From CAYHSW01 sp964431075 (GTDB lineage: Bacteria > Patescibacteriota > Microgenomatia > JAMCZE01), in assembly GCA_964431075.1 (NCBI GenBank), contig CAYSID010000019.1:1-13419 (forward strand): a stretch of 13,419 bases of DNA. Direction: 5' to 3'. Under the pieces are notes generated by a model, which saw nothing but the letters and a program-made list of their open reading frames with translations, made no database searches and was not told where the DNA came from. The position numbers were made by a program, and so were the translations under genes. How positions within the stretch are numbered: the stretch's first letter is position 1; each line of letters starts with the position of its first letter. Shown piece after piece: positions 6,917-13,419 of this stretch.

Positions 6917-8083
6917 TCAAGGGGTTAATAAAAACCCCCCTAAATTTTCCATTGTTATTATTTTTTTATTCTTACATTTTAGTTCCTCCCCCGCTTCTTC
7001 AAGGGCCGAATTTTCTCTCTGTTTAGTTTTATCATCGGACAAATCTGCACATACTTGAATTAATTCAGAAACCTCAAGTCCTTTTTTCAAAACAAAATCA
7101 ACCTCCCGGTTATTTCTTGTTTTATAATAAAATAATTCAAGATTTGGCTGGTACCCACGTCTGACAAGCTCAATAAAAACGGCATTTTCTAAAAGCTTGC
7201 CATTATTTGGCAAAGATTCGAAAGCTAAAGCTTTAACTAATCCTGTGTCCACCAAATAAGATTTTTTTGGAGTGCGAATTTGCTGCTTAAATTTAAAATC
7301 AAACCTGTTTAGCAAAAAAAACAAATAAGACTCCTCAAGATATATCGCATAATTTTGAACCGTGTGGTAACTGCGAAAATTTAGAGATGTTTTTAGCTTA
7401 TTTAAATTAACCTCCGAGGAAAAATTTGTGGCTAAATAACGGGCCATTTCATAAACTTGCGCCGAAAATCGCAATGAGTATCGCTTAACCACATCGTTAA
7501 AAATCGTGGCTTTAGCCAAAGTTGCCAAATAACTTTTGGCTTCTAATCCCAAAATAACCACCTCCGGAAAACCCCCAGTTTGCAAATAGTCAAAACAGCT
7601 GCCACCTTTTATTTGTTTGTATTCCCCATAACTAAAGGGCAAAACCGTAAATTCTGCAAACCGGCCGGTTAAATGAGTGGCTAAATTACCGGACAACAAT
7701 CGCGAATTTGATCCGGTCAAAATAAGAATATGCCTCCGCCTTTGCATCGTGTTGGCAAATAATTCCCATCGAGGCAAATTTTGAATTTCATCAAATAAAA
7801 AATATTTGGTTTGAGGATAAACCGACTCTATGGCTCCAATAATTTCGTCGTGACTAGCAACAGTTAGTTTTTCGTCATCAAAATTCGCATAGGCAAAGTC
7901 GTGGCCTTTTAGCATTTCAAGGCAAAAAATAGACTTCCCGGACCGACGAGGCCCAGTCACTACCTTTATTAATGGCGTATCAAGCTGTTTTTTAGCCTCG
8001 GCAAGCCCTGTCCGAGCCACATATTCCTTATTTAGCTTTTCCTCAATTTCCTCTTTTTGTCGCAATATTGTATTTATGAGCAT
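6917..8083 (-). CDS. AAA+ ATPase with C-terminal DUF4143 domain (copy 3, degenerate nuclease motif)
   Basis: A 388-residue protein. Walker A GPRRSGKS (44-51), Walker B YFLFDE (D98-E99), LTGSNSRLLSG (122-132) and LTGRFAEFTVLPFSYGEY mark the AAA_14-type ATPase. The C-terminal part keeps REVDFVL (E327, D329) but has ELIQVCADL (E340, Q343-V-C345) where the other two copies have PIEVK, so the E-x-K pair of a PD-(D/E)XK site is lost. This variant is, from memory, usual in one DUF4143 subgroup and argues against nuclease activity in this copy. It has its own promoter with a leader of about 40 nt, unlike copy 1, and may be cotranscribed with the downstream membrane protein. Ends with TGA. Function unknown. 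Confidence 0.92.
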   Translation of the reverse strand: MLINTILRQKEEIEEKLNKEYVARTGLAEAKKQLDTPLIKVVTGPRRSGKSIFCLEMLKGHDFAYANFDDEKLTVASHDEIIGAIESVYPQTKYFLFDEIQNLPRWELFANTMQRRRHILILTGSNSRLLSGNLATHLTGRFAEFTVLPFSYGEYKQIKGGSCFDYLQTGGFPEVVILGLEAKSYLATLAKATIFNDVVKRYSLRFSAQVYEMARYLATNFSSEVNLNKLKTSLNFRSYHTVQNYAIYLEESYLFFLLNRFDFKFKQQIRTPKKSYLVDTGLVKALAFESLPNNGKLLENAVFIELVRRGYQPNLELFYYKTRNNREVDFVLKKGLEVSELIQVCADLSDDKTKQRENSALEEAGEELKCKNKKIITMENLGGFLLTP

Positions 8084-8092
8084 TTTGTTTAT

Positions 8093-8141
8093 TGTACTGC
8101 AACTAAATACTTAATTAAGTGCAGTACACCTATTCTACTGC
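8093..8141. promoter_or_regulatory. TACTGCA/TGCAGTA half-site cluster (operator candidate)
   Basis: Three copies of one half-site surround the promoter of ATPase copy 3: TACTGCA at 8095-8101, TGCAGTA at 8120-8126 and TACTGC at 8136-8141. The first two are the cores of perfect 9-bp arms (8093-8101 and 8120-8128) with an 18-nt centre that itself contains the palindrome ACTTAATTAAGT (8109-8120). The last copy overlaps the -10 box. The predicted start lies inside an arm, so a protein-binding site is more likely than an RNA hairpin. Confidence 0.5.
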
Positions 8142-8160
8142 CACAAAACCCCTTTGTCAA
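8132..8160 (-). promoter_or_regulatory. Sigma70-type promoter of ATPase copy 3
   Basis: On the minus strand TTGACA (8160-8155), a 17-nt spacer and TAGAAT (8137-8132). Predicted transcript start is near 8125, giving a leader of about 42 nt to the ATG at 8083 with no Shine-Dalgarno motif. Confidence 0.75.
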
Positions 8161-8163
8161 GTC

Positions 8164-8205
8164 CCAAGCTTCACCCCACGTAGCCTTGGCGAAGTAGGGC
8201 GGGGA
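8164..8205. repeat. Short hairpin-forming intergenic sequence resembling a CPR dispersed repeat
   Basis: Directly downstream of the giant gene, CTTCACC (8169-8175) can pair with GGCGAAG (8188-8194) with one wobble; CCAAG/CTTGG (8164-8168/8185-8189) is an alternative stem. On the minus strand the core TTCGCCAAGGCTACG would read FAKAT, a string I recall from repeats scattered through CPR genomes. There is no T-run, so it is not a typical intrinsic terminator. Confidence 0.35.
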
Positions 8206-11200
8206 TTAGGGAAGACTGGGGATGTTTCCCATCGCGTTTTGTTGCGCGGGACCGGTTGTACATGAATTCCAATTTCCCCAACTAACAGGGTGAAGATAAA
8301 TTGATTGCACCCCATAATTTTGTAAATAGTCAATATTTTGCTGGATTAATTCATTACTTTGATCGCAACCAAACCAAGTTTCCGTCATTACAAAATTGGG
8401 TCGAGAAGCAATATTTGCGTGTTGCAAAAACCACTTATATTTCTCAAACGTAGTAATAGTTTTTGACGGGTCAGCCCTGATAAATTCATTGACGTCGATT
8501 TTAAGCCGCGGATCAGAAAAGTCGATTCCAGCAAATTTTAACGCTTCATAAAACTTGACTGGCCCATCTTTTTGAAAATAAAAATAATAATCTAAACTGG
8601 GGATTATTAAATCTACCTGTCGGTTATTTTTACTGTTAAACTCTTGTATCCCTTTATAAAGCTCTGTTAATAATTCTGGGTAGTCTCTTAGCAAGGTTAG
8701 ATCATCTATTTGAAGGTATGCCCCAATCCCCGTTTCCCTAGCTCCAACTTCATTTTCAAACTGAATGGCATCGGGGACAGTGTTTGGGTCAGCGTTAATA
8801 ATTTTATCTCTTATAAACTGTCGCCATTTTGCTTTATCCGGTAGTTTCGGAGTGGCCAGAACAACCGTGCTAGTTATTTTTTGATCTCGAGTTTTTTTGA
8901 TTAACTTTATTAGTCGGTCATTCCAGTCAGACTCAAAATCGGTCCACCAATCACTACTTGGATTAGGAACCGGCATACTAGAAAATCTAACAGATTTGGC
9001 ATTAAAAGATAAATCAGAGGTTAAGGCGTCAACTAGATCAGCATAATTGGCATCCCCAACTCCAACATTTGGCCGATTATTTAACTTTAAGCCAATTTGG
9101 TTATAGGGAATTCTATTTACAGTATCTATAATATTTTGGTCCGGTCCACCGGCGATTGTTTTCTGTCCCAACCCTACTGCCTTGCAGAGATCAAAGGGTA
9201 AATTATCATTTTGACACGCAGTATTTATTAACAGGCCCCACCCTAAAATCTCCAAAATCCTCCCCCGCCAGTTGGGAGATTTTTTACCGGCTGATGGTTG
9301 GCCGCTGTCGGCTGGCGGCAGGGCTGTTGTATTATGTGCCACAATCCCGTTGCCCACGAAGTTGTGGGTGTTGGCGATTTGGATGTCAAAAACGGGCTCG
9401 CGGCCGAATTTGGTTATGGATTTTATTTCTTCCCATCCGTCAACCGTCATGATTTCCTGCCCGGGTTTAAGATATTTGACTTTGACCCAGTTGCTGTCAA
9501 TTGAAAAATTATTTTTAACTTGAGATAATATTCCTGACATAGGCTCGGCAGGTTCGCTAGGATGGTTTGATAACCCAAACCTACCGGGTTCAACCCCCGG
9601 CGAGTCCATGTCCACAGACTCACTCTTGACAAAATCGCTTTTTGATGTTAAATTACCAGCAAGGTTATCAAACCATCCGTCTGGCGGGCCGATCTGGTTT
9701 ACCAAATCCGCGTGAGCGGATTTTTTGGTGGTTATTAATACTAAATACGGATGCTCTTCCGTTGTCCTGATTTTCTTTCCACTTATTGTTTCCAATTCAA
9801 AAACCTGTTGCACCCCTTTCTCTAATAATTTTTCAACCGTGGAATAAATAAATTTTTGAGTTTTTTCATCATAGGTTAAAACCTGCTCCCCTTCTTTTAC
9901 GTCTATTATTTGTTTGGTCATTGGCATATTGGAGTTATGGGAGTTATGGGAGTTATTGGAATTATTGGAGATTATTGAAAGTTGCGTGTCCCCGGTTACA
10001 CATTCGGGCAATTTTGTTTCTGGCACCGACGCAGGGCTAAAAAGATTCCGTAAATTCCCCGCCGCCTTCCCCACCGCAGAACGAGCCGAGGCAAGATCAA
10101 CTGTGGCCATGCGGGCGGCGAGATTGGGATTAACTTTTTGGATTAAACTAACAACAGCAGCTTTTACTGATTGGGGAACAAGTCCTGATCCGGCATACGC
10201 TAAAACCGGAACTTGAAGCTGTTGGCCATTGAGAGGAATATCTGGCAAAACAACTGCTCCATTGCGGGTAACGGAGACGGAATCTAAAATAGAAACTGGA
10301 AAATTTGTTTTGGCGTCAATAACCAATGTTCGTGTCCCAGAAGAATTTCTGATTGTTACTACATCGCCTTCACCAATTTTTGCCCCATTAATAACTGTTC
10401 CATTTCGTAAAACGGAGGTGACATTTTTGTCAGATAAAGTAATTGGTTCTAAAACTATTTTGGTTTGGGGAATAACTTCCACCGGCTGGGACGATTTAAC
10501 TTCTGTTTTCGGCGCGGGGAGGGCAAGGGGCTTTTCTTGCGGTCTGGCGGCAACCTGATTTTTAATCGGAACACCAAGTTTGGCCTTCCAGTTATTAAAT
10601 TCAATCTCTGTTGGCGCGCGGCCAAAAACCCCAGTTAATTCTCGTCTTAAAATTGTATCTGCGGCTCGATCTACCATTCCCGCTGACCCAACATTACCGA
10701 TCGCCGCTCCTCTGGTAGACTCAACCTTAAGCTTAATTCGTTCATATTCGCTTTTTGCCACTTTTAATTCTGTCCACGGGCCGCGTTCAACAATCGCCGT
10801 CCGGCTCTTAATAAATTGACTTACTACCCCAACCGGCTTAGTGGCAATTTTTTGGACATTATGAACAATTGGGCCCCAGAGGGCGGAAAATTCGGCCCAT
10901 TGGTAAGCCGTGGTCAACCCTTTTTGCACCCCGGCTCCAAGGCTTGACGCTTCAATCGCAAACTCATACTGCCGTTTTAAATCCTCCGGCAGAGCCGCAA
11001 TTTTTAAAGTCTCTCCGCAACCAATGCCGTATGTGCTTTGCAAGTTGCCGCAAACCGCCTGTCCTCGGGTTATTTCCAATACGCCTTCAGCAACGACAAA
11101 AGTTTGGGTTGTTTTACTAAAGAATGTACGTGTAAATCTTGACGGCATGCCAACAAAATAATCTCTGATTCCGGCTGCTAATCCCTTCTCTGCTGTTCCA

Positions 11201-13419
11201 ACCGCCGCGACCCGGGTCGCTCCGATTCCGGCTGATTGCCAAAGCATAACCGCGCCGGCCAGCGCTTGCAATCCGCCTTTTAACGCATTCTGGGGATTTA
11301 TGGATGCTTCCTCAATTTTTAGAGCAATCGCCGCCGGGTTAAAATAATCTCTAAAAAGAGTCGGGTAATAAATCAACTCTTTGTAAGAAACTTCTCTCCC
11401 TAGTTCAGAAACATAAACTGTCGTGTTAGCCATGGCCATTTTTTTAGCCATTTCCGTCGTCATTTTAAAATTCTCATTGGTTTGTTTTAAGGTTTTTTCC
11501 GCCTCGAAAGCATAGTTTTCATATTGTTTTTGGCAAGATCCATCAGAATAATAAAAATCGTTACTCTCGGAATTGGGATAAACTCGGGCGCAATTATCCG
11601 GCATTTGGTTCACCGCTAAATGCCACTTGGAGGCGTTTAAATCTAGGTATTCTTTAGTCATAAGCGAGCTCATAACAAACTGGGCCGGGAAAGTCCCAAC
11701 GCCCACAACTAAACCGCGAACAGTGTTATAAGCCCCAACCACTGACCAAACCATTGGCTCGTTAGTAATTGAGATCTTATCTGCCCGTTGCCGTCCAATA
11801 CTAAAATCCGGTAAGCCGATTTTTCCAGCCAAAACATCACCAATTATTCCTCCCCAAATGTTCCCGGTTTGACGAAGAAACTTTTCCGCCCCGCGGGAGA
11901 GATCATAAACTAAGTCCCCCTGATTAAACGTTGCTAATGTGGCATCTAAACCTTGGCCTGTAGAAACCACTACCGGCAACTCCCTTAACAATGGCACTTC
12001 CCATGGCGTGCCGTCGCAGTTTATCCCCAAATAAGCGACACAAATTTCATTGCGGGAAGTTGTGTTTACCGGCGTGTTTAAATCATAATGCGTTCCGCCG
12101 GAAACCTTGGAAAGCATAACCTTTTCCCAATCGGCAAAACCGTCCTTGGCCGAATACTTGTCCGGCCCAGGAAAAAACTCTAAAGTCAAATCGGAAATTA
12201 GGGCGTCTCCGTTATAAACTTGCACCGTTTCTTGGGGAGAAATTATTAAAGAATAATCGCCCGCTTTTAAAACGCCATAGTCAATTAGGGTTTGATAAGC
12301 GCCTGATGATAAATTTTGCGCCGTAAAACCAAACTCTTTAAGAGTTTTGACTAAATATTCTTTTTGCCATTGATTCGATGTAAAGGCGATTTCGTTTATA
12401 AATTCATTAAGACGAAAATCTGTGTCCTGCCGTTTTTTTGCCAAAACGCAAGCCGCCGCCGATCGGGAATCAAGATTGACGCACTCTGTTTTTAAGGTGT
12501 CAGCAACCGCCGTGTCTAAAAAGATATTGCCGGCGCATTTCTTTCCGGGTGGTGGTGTCTCCACAACGCTCGACCCATCATTGTAATAAATTCGCAGATT
12601 GCCACCATCGCAAAATTCCCCCGTTGGAGCCCGGGTCTTGGCGACAAAATCGATTTTTACTCCGGAATGGCCGTTCAAAACGCTGGTTGCGCAATTGACG
12701 ATATCTTCCGGCTTCATTTGTAAACTGTCCCGGCAATATTGTTCCGCCCTCTCCTGTAATTGAGACCGGGTTGCCATCTCCCCAAGAGTACAGTTAAAAT
12801 AATTCCCGTCAGGCAACATCTGAATTCCTCTCGCCCCATCACAGTTGGATTTTATAAACCGTTCGGTTTCAAGAACGACTAATTCTCCAGCGTTAGCAAT
12901 TACTCGACCCTTATCGCAGTTGTAAAAATTCGAATCGCTCAAATATTTTATGTAAGTTTGGTTGTCAGCACATTGAATAAACTTTGGATCCAATACTGCG
13001 GATTTGGCGTTTAGATCTATGAGGTATCCGTTTTGCACTTTTTGTACAAAATACTGCTGGCAGGCCCGGGTTGACAACCCCATATCTTCGTCGCATAAAA
13101 CCGGAATTTTGGCTAGTTCTGTTTTAATTTTTTCTAACTCTAAGACCAAGGGGTCGTCTGCGGGAGCTTTCTCGCCGGTAGCACAGTAAATATAACCGTC
13201 TGCCGTCATTCCCACCCCGGTTCTGGTTGTCCCGCAAGTCAAAACCCGCAGGGTTTCGGCCGTGTAGTTAACTTTTCCTGTTACGGGGTTTATTTCGATC
13301 GGTAAAGAACTACCAAAAAGTCCGTTTATTAAATTGCCGAGCTTTTCCTGATAACACCCGTTATATTCTTCGGTTGAATGGTAAATTCCGGCGCAATATC
13401 TGCTGGCAACCGTTGATTG
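8206..13419 (-). CDS. Giant exported protein: Cys-rich repeats, helical region, Hint/intein-like domain, C-terminal glycosidase-like barrel (5' partial)
   Basis: The frame is open to the right edge; at least 1737 residues, numbered here from the first codon in the window. A TTG at 13242 is not a credible start because coding continues upstream (RYCAGIY, YNGCYQEKLG). Residues 1-300 hold imperfect Cys repeats of the form C-x(16-18)-C-x-x-G with DGxYxxC ends (C62-C79, C150-C168, C193-C210). Residues about 500-930 are mostly helical with several hydrophobic stretches. A Thr/Pro/Val-rich beta region precedes the Hint domain, 1140-1363: Cys1140 (CVTGDT), T1220-E-E-H1223, THNFVGNGIVAHN ending at Asn1363, Thr1364 next. 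After it, 1364-1737 contains a TIM-barrel glycosidase-like domain with FENE (E1557) and MTETWFG (E1680) as candidate catalytic acids. The Hint may splice the protein or release the C-terminal enzyme. The layout recalls polymorphic-toxin-type surface proteins. Stop TAA at 8208-8206. Confidence 0.88.
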   Translation of the reverse strand, partial: QSTVASRYCAGIYHSTEEYNGCYQEKLGNLINGLFGSSLPIEINPVTGKVNYTAETLRVLTCGTTRTGVGMTADGYIYCATGEKAPADDPLVLELEKIKTELAKIPVLCDEDMGLSTRACQQYFVQKVQNGYLIDLNAKSAVLDPKFIQCADNQTYIKYLSDSNFYNCDKGRVIANAGELVVLETERFIKSNCDGARGIQMLPDGNYFNCTLGEMATRSQLQERAEQYCRDSLQMKPEDIVNCATSVLNGHSGVKIDFVAKTRAPTGEFCDGGNLRIYYNDGSSVVETPPPGKKCAGNIFLDTAVADTLKTECVNLDSRSAAACVLAKKRQDTDFRLNEFINEIAFTSNQWQKEYLVKTLKEFGFTAQNLSSGAYQTLIDYGVLKAGDYSLIISPQETVQVYNGDALISDLTLEFFPGPDKYSAKDGFADWEKVMLSKVSGGTHYDLNTPVNTTSRNEICVAYLGINCDGTPWEVPLLRELPVVVSTGQGLDATLATFNQGDLVYDLSRGAEKFLRQTGNIWGGIIGDVLAGKIGLPDFSIGRQRADKISITNEPMVWSVVGAYNTVRGLVVGVGTFPAQFVMSSLMTKEYLDLNASKWHLAVNQMPDNCARVYPNSESNDFYYSDGSCQKQYENYAFEAEKTLKQTNENFKMTTEMAKKMAMANTTVYVSELGREVSYKELIYYPTLFRDYFNPAAIALKIEEASINPQNALKGGLQALAGAVMLWQSAGIGATRVAAVGTAEKGLAAGIRDYFVGMPSRFTRTFFSKTTQTFVVAEGVLEITRGQAVCGNLQSTYGIGCGETLKIAALPEDLKRQYEFAIEASSLGAGVQKGLTTAYQWAEFSALWGPIVHNVQKIATKPVGVVSQFIKSRTAIVERGPWTELKVAKSEYERIKLKVESTRGAAIGNVGSAGMVDRAADTILRRELTGVFGRAPTEIEFNNWKAKLGVPIKNQVAARPQEKPLALPAPKTEVKSSQPVEVIPQTKIVLEPITLSDKNVTSVLRNGTVINGAKIGEGDVVTIRNSSGTRTLVIDAKTNFPVSILDSVSVTRNGAVVLPDIPLNGQQLQVPVLAYAGSGLVPQSVKAAVVSLIQKVNPNLAARMATVDLASARSAVGKAAGNLRNLFSPASVPETKLPECVTGDTQLSIISNNSNNSHNSHNSNMPMTKQIIDVKEGEQVLTYDEKTQKFIYSTVEKLLEKGVQQVFELETISGKKIRTTEEHPYLVLITTKKSAHADLVNQIGPPDGWFDNLAGNLTSKSDFVKSESVDMDSPGVEPGRFGLSNHPSEPAEPMSGILSQVKNNFSIDSNWVKVKYLKPGQEIMTVDGWEEIKSITKFGREPVFDIQIANTHNFVGNGIVAHNTTALPPADSGQPSAGKKSPNWRGRILEILGWGLLINTACQNDNLPFDLCKAVGLGQKTIAGGPDQNIIDTVNRIPYNQIGLKLNNRPNVGVGDANYADLVDALTSDLSFNAKSVRFSSMPVPNPSSDWWTDFESDWNDRLIKLIKKTRDQKITSTVVLATPKLPDKAKWRQFIRDKIINADPNTVPDAIQFENEVGARETGIGAYLQIDDLTLLRDYPELLTELYKGIQEFNSKNNRQVDLIIPSLDYYFYFQKDGPVKFYEALKFAGIDFSDPRLKIDVNEFIRADPSKTITTFEKYKWFLQHANIASRPNFVMTETWFGCDQSNELIQQNIDYLQNYGVQSIYLHPVSWGNWNSCTTGPAQQNAMGNIPSLP
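9542..9608 (+). repeat. Degenerate tRNA-like sequence inside the Hint coding region
   Basis: Antisense to the gene, CCGGG-TTCAACC-CCCGG (9584-9600) is a perfect tRNA T-arm: 5-bp stem, 7-nt loop, and the conserved GGTTCAAnnCC box. It is followed by seven bases CGAGTCC and an A, like the 3' acceptor strand and discriminator. A stem-loop GGTTTG/CAAACC (9564-9581) sits where an anticodon arm would be, and GGCTCG (9542-9547) can pair with the acceptor strand if one base bulges. There is no normal D-arm and the length is only 67 nt, so it is not a working tRNA gene but could be a remnant. Confidence 0.45.
9560..9678. repeat. Perfect 16-bp inverted repeat around the tRNA-like T-arm
   Basis: GGATGGTTTGATAACC (9560-9575) is exactly repeated in inverse at 9663-9678, separated by 87 bp. 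Both arms are translated, as GWFDNL and GLSNHP, without breaking the frame. The arms enclose the T-arm hairpin. The arrangement resembles palindromic elements inserted in frame into genes, such as the Rickettsia palindromic elements. Confidence 0.7.
9704..9726 (+). terminator. Terminator-like hairpin within coding sequence
   Basis: AAATCCGC-GTGA-GCGGATTT is a perfect 8-bp stem with a 4-nt loop, followed by TTT to give a run of six T. On the plus strand it has the shape of an intrinsic terminator, yet it lies antisense inside the giant gene at the edge of the palindromic insert, and no plus-strand gene precedes it. It may be part of the inserted element. Confidence 0.4.
9931..9976. repeat. 9-bp minisatellite in the Hint coding region
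   Basis: Units GGAGTTATG, GGAGTTATG, GGAGTTATT and GGAATTATT run head to tail (9931-9966), with a diverged 10-base unit after them. On the coding strand they give an Asn-Ser-Asn/His repeat shortly after the catalytic Cys. The 9-bp period keeps the frame, so length changes here would only lengthen or shorten a surface loop. Confidence 0.85.

Larger units (their letters stand above)
9331..10002 (-). other. Complete Hint/intein-like domain coding region (224 residues)
   Basis: Runs from Cys1140 (codon 10002-10000) to Asn1363 (9333-9331). All residues expected for autoprocessing are present: block A CVTGDT, block B TEEH, block F His in THNF, the penultimate His-Asn pair, and a Thr at +1 that could support full splicing. 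There is no homing endonuclease. The loop between blocks B and F is enlarged to about 80 residues by the palindromic insert at 9542-9726, and the region after block A holds an Asn/Ser/His repeat. Confidence 0.85.

Noticed and set aside
6886..6920. Dedicated promoter for the membrane-protein gene
   Set aside because: TTGACT at 6920-6915 is a fair -35 box, but no -10 box fits at 16-18 nt, so it was left out of the feature list.
9156..9523. Plus-strand open frames opposite the Hint C-half (also near 4634-4976)
   Set aside because: Similar antisense frames appear at both Hint copies only because the coding strand is duplicated; they have no independent protein features.
9542..9608. Functional tRNA gene on the plus strand
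   Set aside because: Only the T-arm and acceptor 3' strand are convincing; there is no D-arm, the length is too short, and the acceptor 5' strand does not pair fully.
13242..13419. Start of the giant gene at the TTG at 13242
   Set aside because: The frame stays open to the window edge and the upstream 59 codons encode sequence of the same Cys-rich style, so the gene is 5' partial.
1..13419. CRISPR array, transposase, integrase, or a toxin-immunity pair
   Set aside because: No regularly spaced repeats and no recombinase motifs were found. The giant protein resembles polymorphic toxins in layout, but its C-terminus looks like a glycosidase and no adjacent immunity-type gene is evident.

Overview
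The window looks like chromosomal DNA of a Patescibacteria/CPR bacterium, most likely Microgenomates-like; this is inferred from style, not from a marker gene. The pointers are moderately AT-rich DNA, overlapping genes, no Shine-Dalgarno motif before any start I checked, intein-like (Hint) domains ending in HNFVGNGIVAHN|T on large exported proteins, several AAA+ ATPase/DUF4143 proteins, and intergenic sequence of the 'FAKAT' repeat type. TGA is used as a normal stop (ends of the genes at 579 and 6917), so the genetic code of Gracilibacteria/Absconditabacteria does not apply. No rRNA gene, intact tRNA gene, CRISPR array, transposase or integrase was seen.

Layout from left to right. 1-582 (-): a membrane-anchored, cysteine-rich, polyproline-linked protein containing a knottin-like module. 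It is frameshifted near 185-197 and its other-frame remainder runs off the left edge. 579-1856 (-): ATPase/DUF4143 no. 1, overlapping the cysteine-rich gene by ATGA and driven by a near-consensus promoter that predicts a leaderless mRNA. 1907-3319 (-): membrane-anchored clan GH-A (GH39-like) glycosidase. 3312-4952 (-): exported protein whose mature N-terminus is the C-terminal half of a Hint/intein domain, followed by a transglutaminase-like domain, a membrane segment, a Thr/Pro linker and a beta-rich tail; its stop overlaps the glycosidase start. 5022-6206 (+): ATPase/DUF4143 no. 2, divergent from the previous gene, with an operator-like palindrome in its promoter. 6211-6885 (-): polytopic membrane protein. 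6917-8083 (-): ATPase/DUF4143 no. 3, with repeated TACTGCA half-sites around its promoter. 8206-13419 (-): a giant protein, at least 1737 residues and open at the right edge, with a Cys-rich repeat region, an alpha-helical middle, a complete Hint/intein-like domain and a C-terminal glycosidase-like TIM barrel.

How the parts may fit (inference). Exported or surface proteins (giant Hint-glycosidase, half-Hint-transglutaminase, glycosidase, cysteine-rich anchor) alternate with three divergent ATPase/DUF4143 genes that each have their own promoter. The most striking feature is the Hint domain present twice: once complete with a full set of splicing residues, and once as only the C-terminal half placed directly after a signal peptide. 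The last 24 residues of the two halves are identical while their codons differ at several third positions, so the protein sequence appears to be held by selection. The complete Hint domain also carries a roughly 200-bp in-frame insert containing a perfect 16-bp inverted repeat around a tRNA-like T-arm, and a 9-bp minisatellite. These are the best candidates for something undescribed.
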